Of a stretch of DNA of 64,000 nt, positions 35,801 to 46,026 are shown piece by piece. The DNA is from Salvia splendens (taxonomy: Eukaryota; Streptophyta; Magnoliopsida; Lamiales; Lamiaceae): the NCBI RefSeq assembly GCF_004379255.2, contig NC_056049.1, positions 22,614,063 to 22,678,062 on the forward strand. The letters run 5' to 3'. The notes under the pieces are model-generated. The model was not told where the DNA came from, made no database searches, and was given only the letters and a program-made list of their open reading frames with translations. Each line of letters begins with the position of its first letter. Position 1 is the stretch's first letter. The position numbers were made by a program, and so were the translations under genes.

Positions 35801-36737
35801 TGTTAATCTTGGGTAGCAACACTCAAGTAATTAACGATACAAAGGTCATGTTAAAGAGAAACTTTGACATGAAAGACATGGGTCTAGCCGATGTAATTCT
35901 TGGAATGAAGATTCTAAGAACGTCTGATGGAATCATCTTAACACAATCACATTATGTTGAGAAGATATTGAATAAATTCAAAGCCTATGATGGCGCGCCG
36001 GTTAAGACTCCAATTGAACTCGACGTTCACTTGAGCAAAAACAAAGGCGAGCCCGTTGCACAAGAAGAGTATGCACGGGTCATCGGGTGCATTATGTACT
36101 TGACTAATTGCACTCGACCTGACATTGCTTGTGCCGTGAACAAGTTGAGTCGTTACACGAGCAATCCAAGCAAAGAGCATTGGAGAGCTCTTGTGAGGGC
36201 TTTGAGATATTTAAAACATACTCAAAATCATGGGATACACTTCTCGAGATACCCCCGGTACTTGAAGGGTACTGTGATGCGAACTGGATATCCGATAATA
36301 GAGACTCACTTTCAACAAGTGGATACGTCTTTACTATTGGGGGAGGTGCTGTATCGTGGAAATCCACAAAACAGACATGTATAGCCCGATCAACAATGGA
36401 ATCGGAGTTCATTGACTTAGATAAGGCTGGTGAGGAAGCAGAGTGGCTTAAGAACTTCCTTGAAGATATTCCATGTTGGTCTAAGCCAGTGCCACCAGTG
36501 CTGATCCACTGCGATAGCCAAACGGCTATTGGAAGGGCAAACAATGGTTTCTATAACGGTAAGTCTCGACATATACGTCGACAACATAACACCGTGAGAC
36601 ATTTGATCACAACAGGGGTGATTACAATTGACTATGTGAAGTCAATAGATAATCTAGCGGATCCGCTAACCAAAGGGTTAAACCGTGATCAAATGAATAA
36701 GTTGTTAGAGGGAATGAGTTTGAAATCCACAAACTAA
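32898..36737 (+). pseudogene. Ty1/copia gag-pol polyprotein relic
   Basis: The domain order gag, protease, integrase, reverse transcriptase, RNase H identifies the copia superfamily. Gag runs from about 32898 and has the zinc knuckle CYKCGKPYHFAKDC at about 33510-33551. The protease motif is WYIDTGATAHVCSD (about 33672). The pre-integrase segment LWHCRLGH is near 34090 and the integrase HTDVCDLK near 34270. The RT shows KYKARLVVKGF, QMDVKTAFLNGELE and LYVDDMLILG (about 35387-35815). RNase H includes HCDSQTAI and ADPLTKGL to 36737. Breaks include a stop in gag near 33223, a frameshift near 33760, a TGA at 34468-34470, frameshifts between 34570 and 34910, a TGA at 35678-35680 and a frameshift near 36250. 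It cannot make a working polyprotein. Confidence 0.92.
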
Positions 36738-37355
36738 AGAATTATCATAGTGGTAACCCAACCATGATGACTGGAGATCCCAAGAACTTGGTTCAAAGGG
36801 ACAACTAAGCTATGAGAGTTCATGAGAAACACTCAACTATATTTATTCCCTAGAGAGCAATAGAGTGTTGGAGAACTTGCCTAGTGGTAAAGGCTAAGTC
36901 TATGACTTTAATGGTTCTTAAGGATCTCAAAGAGATGGAGTTCTCAAAGAGACCAAGTATGGCAAGGTACTTGACTAAGAATCACCTATGTAAGTGCGAA
37001 GTGTGGTCGCTTCATAAAACGCACTTATGAATCCAAAGTGGTGTCCAAGACCGCAATGGACACAAAACGTGAGAACGAATGAGGTTGAGGTGTTTAAGCG
37101 TTAACACCATTGTCTTGGTGCACGTCGTGTGGGATTAGTTCAAAGCATCGCGATACTAAGCCGCCTGTGTATCCGATGGTGTCGACTATGGAGGGTTCAA
37201 AGCCAACAACTACTTATCCTTATGTTTATATACCTCTCGAGGGTTGAGCTTGTGTCTGCATGCATATGCATTCGGCTATTTCCACTCATGTGAGGGATTG
37301 TAAAAATCATGGATTAAATATGCCCGGTCAATGGATTTTGACCAAATAATAAAAG
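36738..37355 (+). other. Non-coding tail between RNase H and the 3' LTR
   Basis: About 620 bp without an open frame separate the end of the polyprotein from the 3' LTR. Such spacers occur in some copia lineages. A clean polypurine tract is not obvious; AATAATAAAAG immediately precedes the LTR. Confidence 0.5.
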
Positions 37356-37777
37356 TGACGAAACATTAAATTTTGTGAAATTAAATGATATAGCGTCGAT
37401 CTACATTTTACGTAGATAAATGTAGTATATTCATATTCTCAAATCCGATTTCCGGTGAGTGAGAAATAGTGGATTAAAGTTGGGCATAATTAGCATTTAA
37501 CTAAAGCTTGGAGTTGGAGCTTATGGAATAATTAACTAGTGTTAATTATCCCACATAGGAGAAGTAACACATATTTTAATGTGTTTAAATTAAGTGACTT
37601 TATGTTACTTAATAATTATAGTGGACCAAGATGGGTGAAAGAGCCCACACGCGCGCGCCGCCGCCCGCCCGCCCGAGCCCGAGCACGTGCCCGTGGTCGC
37701 GGCCGCGGCCGCGGTCCCGGTCCCAGTCCCGATCTCGATCTCGATCTTGGATCTTGGATCTTGGTGCTTGGTACTTG

Positions 37778-38020
37778 GGCTTGGTGCTTGGGCTTGTCCC
37801 TAGCCCAAACTTAATCTTTTTAGACCACCACAGAGTCAGCAATCCAAGTGGCTTGACACGTCGTCAAGCGTGGCACAGTCAGAGCTGCCACGTGAGAAGG
37901 GCTTGGTGCTTGGGCTTTTCCCTAGCCCAAACATAATCTTTTTAGACCACCACAGAGTCAGCAATCCAAGTGGCTTGACACGTCGTCAAGCGTGGCACAG
38001 TCAAAGCTGCCACGTGAGAA
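37778..38020 (+). repeat. Two tandem 122-bp repeats in the LTR U3 region, each with a G-box
   Basis: The units begin at 37778 and 37900 and are nearly identical. Each contains CTAGCCCAAAC, TTTTTAGACCACCACAGAGT, a TTGACACGTCGTCAAG near-palindrome and GCTGCCACGTGAGAA, which includes a CACGTG G-box (37889-37894 in the first). Duplicated U3 blocks often act as retroelement enhancers; that role here is inference. Confidence 0.85.
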
Positions 38021-38138
38021 AAGCACACGCTCCGCACGCGAAAGGCACACTCCTGCCACACGCTCGTAACCGTCGGCGGTTACGAATCTGCCATGATGAG
38101 CCTTCATGGCTTGGTTGACCCTGCATGATGGCTTGGCC

Positions 38139-38146
38139 TATAAATA
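38139..38146 (+). promoter_or_regulatory. TATA box of the copia 3' LTR
   Basis: TATAAATA sits in the context GGCCTATAAATAGGCTAGCC. It is the strongest TATA box seen in the window and marks the U3/R promoter of the retroelement. Transcripts starting about 30 bp downstream would read rightward out of the LTR. Confidence 0.7.
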
Positions 38147-38510
38147 GGCTAGCCATTCCACTGCATTAGACACACATTACACAAGCATAAGCTCTCTCCC
38201 TCTCTCTGCATTGTCTTTCTGTCGAAGCTCTGCCCTCTCCTCCATCCAGTTCGCCGGAGCTCTGTTGATTGCGGTGCTGCATCACCAGAGACGTAGCCGT
38301 TTTACCTTTAGGGACTACACTCCAAACCGAGAGCACTACCGGAGCGTATCTCGTCTTGCGGGATGAGGCCTCCTCGACTCGGCTAAACTTATTCACGGTT
38401 ACTGTTTCAATTTCAGTTGTAATTTTTAGTTCAGTTTCTCCTTTTGTATTCCTTCTTTTGGGTTTGTATTACGCACGGCTTTTTATCTCTTGTAATCCCA
38501 GAAACCAACA

Positions 38511-39259
38511 CCCTCTTCATTGGTCTCCGGTGCAGCCCCTGAGAAGAAGAGGTTTTTCAGCGCGTCGCTCTTTAATTACGCCCCTCCGATCCATTTCAAG
38601 TTTGTCAATCAGCCACTAGAAGTGGGGGGTCGTAGAGAGAGAGGCAAATAGGCGATGAGGATGAGGGAATGAAATATTTGTTGTATTCATTTTTGTTTAT
38701 AAACTTTCCCAAATGTAAGTATTCTTCTAGATACATTCCGTTCTGCCTAACATATCGAAAAAGGATTGTAATGGTGATCAGGTGACGCAGAGATTTCAAG
38801 GTAATATGTGGATAATGATGTTGTTAGGAAAAGAGTTCTCCTAACGCAGAAAATCCGAGTCGAACGTCGCGGGAACGATTGCTCGTCGATCACTCTGACT
38901 TCAAGATTAGGGTTTGTTGCGTTTTTAGCCAGAAAAGAAAACTTGCGAGAAAATATTTTATTTCTTGGGTGGGGAAATAAAATACACACGTATTTATATC
39001 CATGGACCCCAGGATTATTTCGACCTACGATCCGGGAAAGAATCAACAAAGAAAATCCAGAAAGGAGCTTGTCACCCCAGCGATCAGGAGGACGAGTCTG
39101 CCTTTGCGAGCTTCCCCTCGTCGCCGCTTGCTGCTGTGGCTGGTTTCCGTGATCGACGGTGTCGAAGTCTTCCTTCACTTCCAGCGACGTCTCTGCCTCT
39201 CTTGGTCTCACTGGAGATTGTGCCGTAACAGATGTAATGGTTTAGCCCCTATTGTAGTC
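38511..39259. other. Flank with a second LTR-like fragment
   Basis: From about 38819 the sequence reads TGTTAGGAAAAGAGTTCTCC, laid out like the LTR-like start at about 58278 (TGTTAAGAAATGATTTCTCT), and it has a TATTTATA-type box near 38990. A 154-codon minus-strand frame at 38747-39211 overlaps this and is probably fortuitous. I read this as a fragment of another retroelement LTR, with low certainty. Confidence 0.4.
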
Positions 39260-39296
39260 GACTATGGTCGGGGGCGGATCTACTAGGAGGGGATAA

Positions 39297-41220
39297 GGGC
39301 ATCCACAATATGAATAACCCAACAATAGCCCAGTCATAGCCTAGCCACAAACTCCTCCTGCCACATCATCAGCACTAAAAATCCTCATGTCACATCATCA
39401 AGGCAAGCAAATAGCACAGCCATAGCCTAACCACATCACTCAAAATTATATAAAACAAATAATTAACAATCACACAACATGCGAAATTAAATTTACGACA
39501 CAAATACGATAAAATTTAATAATACTATTAAAATTTTAAAAGTACAATAATTAAAATAAATTACATTAGTTTTAAAAAAAATTACATTAATTAAAAACAA
39601 ATTAAAAACCTCCGCCTCACACCTCGTCTCCGTCGCCACCATCGCCGCCGCCTCTGTTGCCACCGTCGCCGCCGCCTCTGTTGCCACCGTCGCCGCCGCC
39701 TCCGTTGCCACCGTCGCCGTCGCCGCCGGTACCACCCCGTGCCGCGTTGGCAATCAAATCGTCACGCATGCTCACGAGCAATGTGTGAAGAAAACTCTTC
39801 TCCTCAGGGTCCTCTGCCGCCTTCCAATCGGCGAGAGTCTTGACCATCTGAGCGCGCGTTTGTTGACGCGCGAAGAATTTAAGATCCTCTGTCGACTGGC
39901 CAAGGGGGGATGTTGACTGGACCTTATGGGACCCCCCTGACGCCCCCCGACTTCGTTGCGCCCGCCTTTGACCAATCAGGCGAGTTCGGCGAGCGAACGA
40001 TGGAGGGGACGGTAGCTCCTGAGCACCCTCGGGGAGGTCATGGGAATTGCCGCTGCTGACGATGTAATCACCGGTATAGTTCACTTGTTGCTTCTTCGGA
40101 CAACCAACGTCGACACCTGACCGGAACTTCTCGGAGTCGTTCAGCACCTCATAGATGTTCCAGTAGGTGAACTCCTTATAAAACCCGACCTGGGGTAAGG
40201 CTTTTTCCACTATCTTCATGCAGTCATCTTCCGGCACTCCTCCCCGGTGCGCGGCCTCCCGTCCGGGCAAAATGCCTTGCAGACTGCTGCTATTTTGGCC
40301 CACAAGTTGACGATCCTCTGATTGTTCGAAGTGAGGGGATCATCGTAGACACTCACCCACGCCTTGGACAGCGCGACGTTCTCCGCGTCCGTCCACTTCC
40401 TCCGTACCGGACCCACCTCCTCACCCGGCTGCGACGACTCGCCGACCCTCTTCCCCTTGCCTTTCTTCTTTAGGGGGCCCTGACCCCACCCTACTCCACC
40501 CGTTTGAACGGGAGTTTCTGGAACCCCGATAAAATCAAACCCCAACTCTTCTAAAGAGAAAGTCTCAAATTGCGTGAACTGCGCCTCCGTTGGGGTCGAT
40601 GTGTGCGAAGAAGCAGTCGAAAAATAAAAATGGGGCGATAGACGTTCCCTCCGGCGTCCTCTGCATCGCCGGTACCCCCCTTCTGCATCATCTGCATCCC
40701 GGGTGCCCACCCCGGCATCATCTGCATCCCGGGTGCCCACCCCGGCATCGCCGGAACCCCCACGGCGTACTCCCCCCGGCTGCCATCCCGGGCATCATAT
40801 GCTGCCACGGGTACATGTTGTAGTACCCGGGCATCGGACCCCATCCACCCCCACGGCTACCGGGGGAGTTTGAGACACGCTCGTCACTGGAGTACCTTCG
40901 TTGTTGTTCTCCATTTCGCGTTGTTGATCTTGTACAGAAATTAAGATAGAGAGAGTACTCGTTAAAACAAGTGGTACGAATGAAAATGACGTGCAAATCG
41001 CGTATATATAATGTTTCGAAAATAAAAAAAAAATATTCGCTGGCCGATCGCTCGCCGATCCCGGGCCTGCAATGGCTGCGAGCGGACAAGCGAGCGCATC
41101 GGCAAGCTCTCGCCGATTTTTTCGCCGTTTTGCCACTCGCCGGCTGCAATGGTTCGGCGAGCAAACCGGCGAGCGCCGCGGATCGGCTAGCCGGTCTGCT
41201 CACCGCCATTGTGGATGCTC
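39297..41220 (-). mobile_element. PIF/Harbinger element carrying ORF1 only
   Basis: The left end is GGGCATCCACAAT and the reverse complement of the right end is GAGCATCCACAATGG. TAA precedes the left end and CAA follows the right end, a 3-bp duplication with one change. The terminal core GCATCCACAA is close to that of the element at 13123-15141. The interior encodes a Myb/SANT-like ORF1 relic and no transposase, so it would depend on transposase made elsewhere. Confidence 0.85.
39617..40914 (-). pseudogene. Harbinger ORF1 (Myb/SANT-like DNA-binding protein) with frameshifts
   Basis: The frame opens at ATG 40914-40912 (MENNNEGTPV), shifts near 40830 into a Met/Pro/Gly-rich segment (GYYNMYPWQHMMPGMAAGG), and then, after further shifts, gives the trihelix/SANT-like core RRKWTDAENVALSKAWVSVY at about 40410-40350 and LWAKIAAVC. 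Another shift near 40250 leads to a domain with ALPQVGFYKEFTYWNIYEVL and a C terminus of Gly/Asp/Asn repeats encoded by a GC-rich simple repeat (39620-39740). ORF1 proteins of this family bind transposon ends and help bring the transposase to the nucleus. Several frameshifts mean this copy is dead. Confidence 0.82.
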
Positions 41221-41569
41221 CAAGGGTCATTTGCCCCTCAATATATTTTATCAATATATTTCATGTAGTATTATTTCATGGAGTAATTTTTTTTATTTCC
41301 TTTGTAAATGTTCCACCTCATACTTTTAAAATTTCTTCTTAGATATATTTTTGCTTCCGTCGAATTGAAATCTTGGCTCCGCCTATGACTATGGTGTTTC
41401 CTCAATTTTAATTTCTGTAGAAGCTGAGGGAGGGTTGACGGCTTGGGTCGGGGCTGAAGGAGTTGTGTGTTGGAGAAGGAGATGGTGTGGTGCAGTGGTG
41501 TGTTTTTTTATTAAAAACAATTTTAGTTTAGTTATCAATTTTTTCACTTTAATCGTGTTTTCGGTTAAT

Positions 41570-41935
41570 AATCAGTATTACCTGCCTATTTTATTTAATC
41601 AGTATTACCTGCCCACTTTATTTAATTAAGAGCATCCCCATTTTATTTAATCAATATTACCTGCCCACTTTATTTAATTAAGATCATCCTCATTTTATTT
41701 AATCAGTATTACCTGCCCACTTTATTTAATTAAGAGCATCCCCATTTTATTTAATCAGTATTACCTGCCCACTTTATTTAGTTAACAACATCCTCATTTT
41801 ATTTAATCAGTATTACCTGCCCACTTTATTTAATAAGTATTACCTGCCCACTTTATTTAAGTAAGAGCATCCCCATTTTATTTAATCAGTATTACCTGCC
41901 CACTTTATGTAATTAAGAGCATCCCCGTTCATGCT
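41570..41935. repeat. 52-bp minisatellite, about six units plus partials
   Basis: Units start at 41571, 41600, 41652, 41704, 41756, 41808, 41834 and 41887. The full units are 52 bp apart. Each carries CAGTATTACCTGCCCAC, TTTATTTAATTAAGAGCATC and CCCATTTTATTTAAT. The 29- and 26-bp spacings mark partial units. The final unit runs into a GAGCATCCCCGTTCATGCTC palindrome, suggesting that the array grew from the end of a MITE. Confidence 0.9.
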
Positions 41936-42490
41936 CTTGTCAAAGACTATGAATGTGGGCCCGGACCCACATTTATTAATATTTTACTCTCTGCTCCATG
42001 CTCTTCCGCAAGGAGATGCTCAACGGTCTCACCATTCTATTATTCAATTTAAATAAAAACATTTCCACAATATTAAAATACATTAAAAATATCCAAAATA
42101 CTAATACTACTTACTAAAAAATTAAAAATTAATTAAAAGCCTAAAAATTAAAAATTTCATAATTAAAGTCTAAAAAAATTACATAATTTAAAATTAAAAT
42201 CCACATCAAAATTTTATACTTCCATTATAGTTTCAAATTCACATCAAAATTTTATAACTCTATGTACATATATGTGGTAGTACAATTTTACTAGTAGATT
42301 TAAGTACTATCATTTTTTAATTTTGCATCTCGTGAATTTGAAGTATCACTCTGGACATGGATATCATTCTTCTCTCGTTTCAATCTCAGTAGTGTTTACT
42401 CCACAATGCATCTTTATAATTCTAATAATCCTGGTTATTCTAATTTCAAATATATGTACTCCTACAACTTTTTTTTTGTCAAGAATAATA
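41936..42490. other. AT-rich stretch between minisatellite and MITE
   Basis: The first 90 bp (GGGCCCGGACCCACATTTATTAAT and CATGCTCTTCCGCAAGGAGA words) match, inverted, a relic near 59700-59820 and are likely a MITE fragment. The remainder shows nothing recognisable. Confidence 0.4.
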
Positions 42491-42712
42491 CTCCATCCGT
42501 CTCATAAAAATATAAATAACGGATATAGTACGGGAATTAAGACAAAATTGGTAAAGTAAGAGAGATGAGGAGAATGGTAGTTAAAGTAGAGTTAGTGGAT
42601 AATGAGATCTACATTATTTAATGATATAACTTTCTAAAAATGAAATACATGTATTTTTTATGAAAAGGGCGAAAATGAAAATCGCACATATTCTTATGGG
42701 ACGGAGGGGGAG
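42491..42712. mobile_element. Stowaway MITE
   Basis: The left end is CTCCATCCGTCTCATAAAAA and the reverse complement of the right end is CTCCCCCTCCGTCCCATAAG. TA flanks both sides (42489-42490, 42713-42714). The interior has the family words GGTAAAGTAAGAGAGAT and AGTGGATAATGAGATC. Confidence 0.85.
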
Positions 42713-42749
42713 TAATTCGAGTACGTTGAATGTTCAACTGGACAATTAT

Positions 42750-43195
42750 GAATGTATGATAAAATAACCATATAATTACCGCTTATCTTGACTAAACACA
42801 CCCATAATTCATGATAAAATAACCATATAATCACCGCCTTATCTCGACTAAACACACCCATAATCCATGATAAAATAACCATATAATTACCGTCTTATCT
42901 TGACTAAACACACCCATGATTCATGATAAAATAACCATATAATCACCGCCTTATGTTGACTAAACACACCCATAATTCATGATAAAATAACCATATAATC
43001 ACCGCATTATCTCGACTAAACACACCCAAAATTCATGATAAAATAACCATATAATTACCGTCTTATCTCGACTAAACACACCCATGATTCATGATAAAAT
43101 AACCATATAATCACCGCCTTATGTTGACTAAACACACCCATAATTCATGATAAAATAACCATATAATCACCGTTGACTAAACACACCCACAACAA
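42750..43195. repeat. 56-bp tandem array just upstream of the first dioxygenase gene
   Basis: The word GACTAAACACACCCA recurs at 42790, 42846, 42902, 42958, 43014, 43070 and 43126, exactly 56 bp apart, and again at 43174 after an 8-bp-short unit. Each unit also carries GATAAAATAACCATATAAT and a CACCGCCTTATCTC-like stretch. The array ends about 60 bp before the ATG. A single diverged unit (CATAATCACCCCTTTATCTT, then GACTAAATACACTCACAATT) lies in the same place upstream of the paralogue at 51161, so the array is an expanded piece of family promoter. Confidence 0.95.
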
Positions 43196-43254
43196 TAATC
43201 ATAGTAAATTCAAATTCTATCCCCATAGCCATAGGTATCAATTTCCAATCAAAT

Positions 43255-44646
43255 ATGGCGAGCTCAATCTACAACACCAGGGAAACTGAAGTAAAAGCCT
43301 TCGATGAAACCAAAACCGGCGTTAAAGGTTTAATCGATAGCGGCATAACACAAGTTCCTAGAATCTTCATCAACCCCCAAATTGATCCAAACCAGGCTCT
43401 GATCAGCTCAGTCAACGCGCAATTGGAGTTCCCATTGCTCGACCTAGAAGGCGTCGGCGATGATCCGATCAAGCGCAAGGCCGTCGTCGACGCCGTTCTC
43501 GAAGCTTCCGAGACTTGGGGATTCTTCCAAGTGATCAACCACGGGATTCCGGAGGCCGTATTGGAGGATATGATCGATGGAGTGCGCCGTTTCTTCGGTC
43601 AAGATGATGAAGAGAGGAAGAAGTGGTATACTAGGGATTTGAAAAAATCAAGGGTTGCTTACAACAGCAATTTTGATTTGTATACCGCGCCGTCGGCTAA
43701 TTGGAGAGACACTGTTTTCTGTAAAATGGCTCCGAATCTTCCTCAACCCGACCAATTGCCCGCGGTTTGCAGGTAACATTTTCTATAATTAGTTTAATTA
43801 ATATGAAATTTAGTATTGTTTTCTAGCCTATGAATTCAAATCTAAACTTTTGATGTGAATTTGAAACTATAGTAGTAGTATGAGATTTAATGAATTGGAA
43901 ATTCGTATACTCTGTATTGTGTTTTCTATGAATATGTTATAAGGATTAGTTGGGAATTAGAAGAGAGTCTTATGGTAGAGACAGTGGATTTTTGCAGTGA
44001 TATAATGATTGAATACACAAAACAAGTTTTGAAGCTTGGAAGAAGTCTGTTTCAACTATTATCCGAGGCACTCGGTCTCAAGGCCGATCACCTCGTGGAC
44101 ATGAAATGCGCGGATGGGGTGGCTATGTTGATGCATTACTACCCTGAATGCCCTCAGCCGGAGCTAACTCTAGGCGCGAGCAAGCACGCTGACAGCGACT
44201 TCCTAACGGTGCTGCTGACCGACCAAGTACGAGGCCTGCAAGTCCTGTACCAGAACCAGTGGGTTGATGTGCCCCTTGTGGCAGGAGCTCTGGTGGTAAA
44301 TATTGGTGATCTTCTTCAGGTAGACAATTAAATTAACCATACTTTCTTCTCCACAATGTTATATGGAAATAATTAATTTTGTGTTGGTGTGCAGCTTGTA
44401 ACAAATGACAGGTTTGTTAGTGCTGAGCACAGAGTGTTAGTGAATAGCTCGTGCCCGAGGGTTTCAGTCGCGTGTTTCTTCAGAGACAATAGTATTAGGT
44501 CAACGGAGCTCTACAGGCCGATTGAAGAGCTCGTATCGGAAGATAACCCGGCGAGGTATATGGCAACTACTTTGGCAGAGTATATCACCCACGTACACTC
44601 CAAGGGGCTGGATGGAACTTCTGCTTTGTCACATTTTCGAGTTTGA
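43255..44646 (+). CDS. 2-oxoglutarate/Fe(II)-dependent dioxygenase, ACC oxidase homolog 1-like (363 aa)
   Basis: The exons are 43255-43772, 43998-44319 and 44395-44646 (1092 nt, phases 2 and 0). The N-terminal DIOX_N domain includes FPLLDLEGV and WGFFQVINHGIPE. The double-stranded beta-helix core carries the iron ligands in KHADSDFLTV (His and Asp) and SAEHRV (His), and the 2-oxoglutarate Arg in PRVSVACFF (RxS intact). MHYYPECPQPE and LVVNIGDLLQ are family signatures. These plant enzymes hydroxylate, demethylate or desaturate small molecules in specialised metabolism using O2, iron and 2-oxoglutarate. The name reflects similarity, not ACC oxidase activity. The substrate is unknown. It is the first of a tandem cluster, is preceded by the 56-bp array, and has no disabling change. 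Confidence 0.93.
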
Positions 44647-44885
44647 ACTTGATTATTCACTTCATCTTTATTGGGTTGGAGAAGGTGGAAATGTGGTGAA
44701 AATGAGGTAGAGTTGATGTTAATCTATGGTGTGGATAGGCTTGCTTGCTTGCTTGGACAAAATATCTGATTACCACAAAAAGCAGAAAATCTTGGGTGAG
44801 GTTGTAATAGTTGGTTCAAAACCATGTTTTGGAATGTTTGTAATTTTAAATATGTATATACATGTAATTTATTGGTATTCGAATA

Positions 44886-45291
44886 GGGATACTGGTCTGT
44901 AAAATCATGAACTTTGTCTAAAATTTGGTATTTCCCATGAACTTTGATATTGGTCTATAATATCACAAACTTTGCATTTTGTTTCGTATTTCCTAAACTC
45001 ACCCAAATAAGATAATTTCATCAAATCTTACTTTACGTAGGCAACCTTGATATATTTTATGATATTTTAAACCACTTTTTAAGTTCATAACATGTAGGAT
45101 AAAAAGTCTCGTTGAAAAGCACGTTGATTTGTATGATAAAAAAGCCTCGTAAGTTAGTCAAATATACTAATAGACCTGCCGTGGGAAATACCAAACAAAG
45201 TGCAAAGTTTAAAATATTATATACCAATTTTAAAGTTCGTGGGAAACACCAAGTTTTAGGCAAAGTTTATAGTTTTAGGGACCAATTTCCC
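44886..45291. mobile_element. Mutator-type MITE 3' of the first dioxygenase gene
   Basis: Long inverted arms: GGGATACTGGTCTGTAAAAT at the left, GGGAAATTGGTCCCTAAAAC as the reverse complement of the right. A perfect 9-bp duplication ATTCGAATA lies at 44877-44885 and 45292-45300. The arms share ATGAACTTTG and TATTTCCCATGAAC-like words with each other. It is 406 bp and non-coding. Confidence 0.9.
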
Positions 45292-45300
45292 ATTCGAATA

Positions 45301-45939
45301 TATGTGTTGTCGCTGAACATGGACATGATTCCGTTGATTGTGGCTCTTACTCTTAGATTTATATTTTGTTGTCCGAGCTACCTTTTCAGGATTAATTTGT
45401 CCAGTGAAATTGAACCTTCAATCCTGAATGGTTTAGAATTCAATGGAATGTTTCAGCTGTCAGGATCATAGAAAGGACAAATTAGCTAGTAAACTTTTCG
45501 TATCTTGAACAAATTTTTAGAACCAGGATAGCAACCTGTATTCTGATTATGTGTATGAACTCAGATAATGAACAAATTGATGATCAGACTCCTCTATAAA
45601 TCACTGAATAACCACCACCTTACAACACCCCTTTCAAAGGAGCGAGTGACTCATTTCTAAATTCTAACCGAAGATAGGATCTGGCTTCGTCGGACAGTCC
45701 AAGCAAGGATGCAACTGCGAAAGACGACAACTTTCGTGTAGAAGAGGACCATCTCCAATTATTCGTCGGCATCAGCATCAGCAGCATCAGCATCTCCATT
45801 CATTCTAATAAGCGCTTGCACTTCATCCTCGATATTACCAATGTCTTATCACAATCCTACTACGGACTACCACAGCTTCCTTCTTCACCTAAATAAATTC
45901 AAATCCTATCCCCATAGATGCATCAATTTCCAATCAAAT
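45301..45939. other. Upstream flank of the split dioxygenase copy
   Basis: The last 60 bp (CACCTAAATAAATTCAAATC, then CAATTTCCAATCAAATATGG) match the leader of the intact paralogues, including a TAAATAAA box. The rest is unplaced, with a small GCATCAGCATCAGCAGCATC simple repeat near 45770. Confidence 0.5.
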
Positions 45940-46026
45940 ATGGCAAGCTCAATCTGCAACACCAGGGAAACTCAAGTAAAAGCCTTCGATGCTACCAAAA
46001 CCGGCGTTCAAGGATTAGTCAAAAGC

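Larger units (their letters stand above)
37356..38510 (+). mobile_element. 3' LTR of the copia element
   Basis: The LTR begins TGACGAAACATTAAATTT, matching the 5' stub. I place its end at the CA of AACCAACA at 38510, which is less certain. U3 contains a GC-rich run, a simple-sequence patch (GATCTCGATCTCGATCTTGG) and two tandem copies of a roughly 122-bp block. A good TATA box (38139-38146) is followed by a leader rich in CTCTCTCC. No target duplication could be matched, in keeping with the damaged 5' side. Confidence 0.78.
39268..41386. mobile_element. hAT-type element interrupted by a Harbinger element
   Basis: The ends are TCGGGGGCGGATCTAC at the left and ATAGGCGGAGCCAAG as the reverse complement of the right. 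An exact 8-bp duplication GACTATGG lies at 39260-39267 and 41387-41394, the size expected for hAT. Without the nested insertion (39297-41220) only about 195 bp remain, so the host is a MITE-sized non-autonomous element. Confidence 0.8.

Noticed and set aside
38747..39211. 154-codon minus-strand frame as a gene
   Set aside because: It overlaps an LTR-like fragment, has no domain and no homologous start; probably chance.
42694..42882. Minus-strand frame encoding repeated MVILSW peptides
   Set aside because: It is a translation of the 56-bp array. Since 56 is not a multiple of three, the frame cannot persist through the units.
42750..43195. CRISPR-like array
   Set aside because: The units are contiguous near-identical 56-mers without unique spacers, in a plant genome.
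45760..45800. ATCAGCAGCATC repeat as a coding poly-Ser tract
   Set aside because: It is short, lacks an open frame around it and sits in the flank of a pseudogene.
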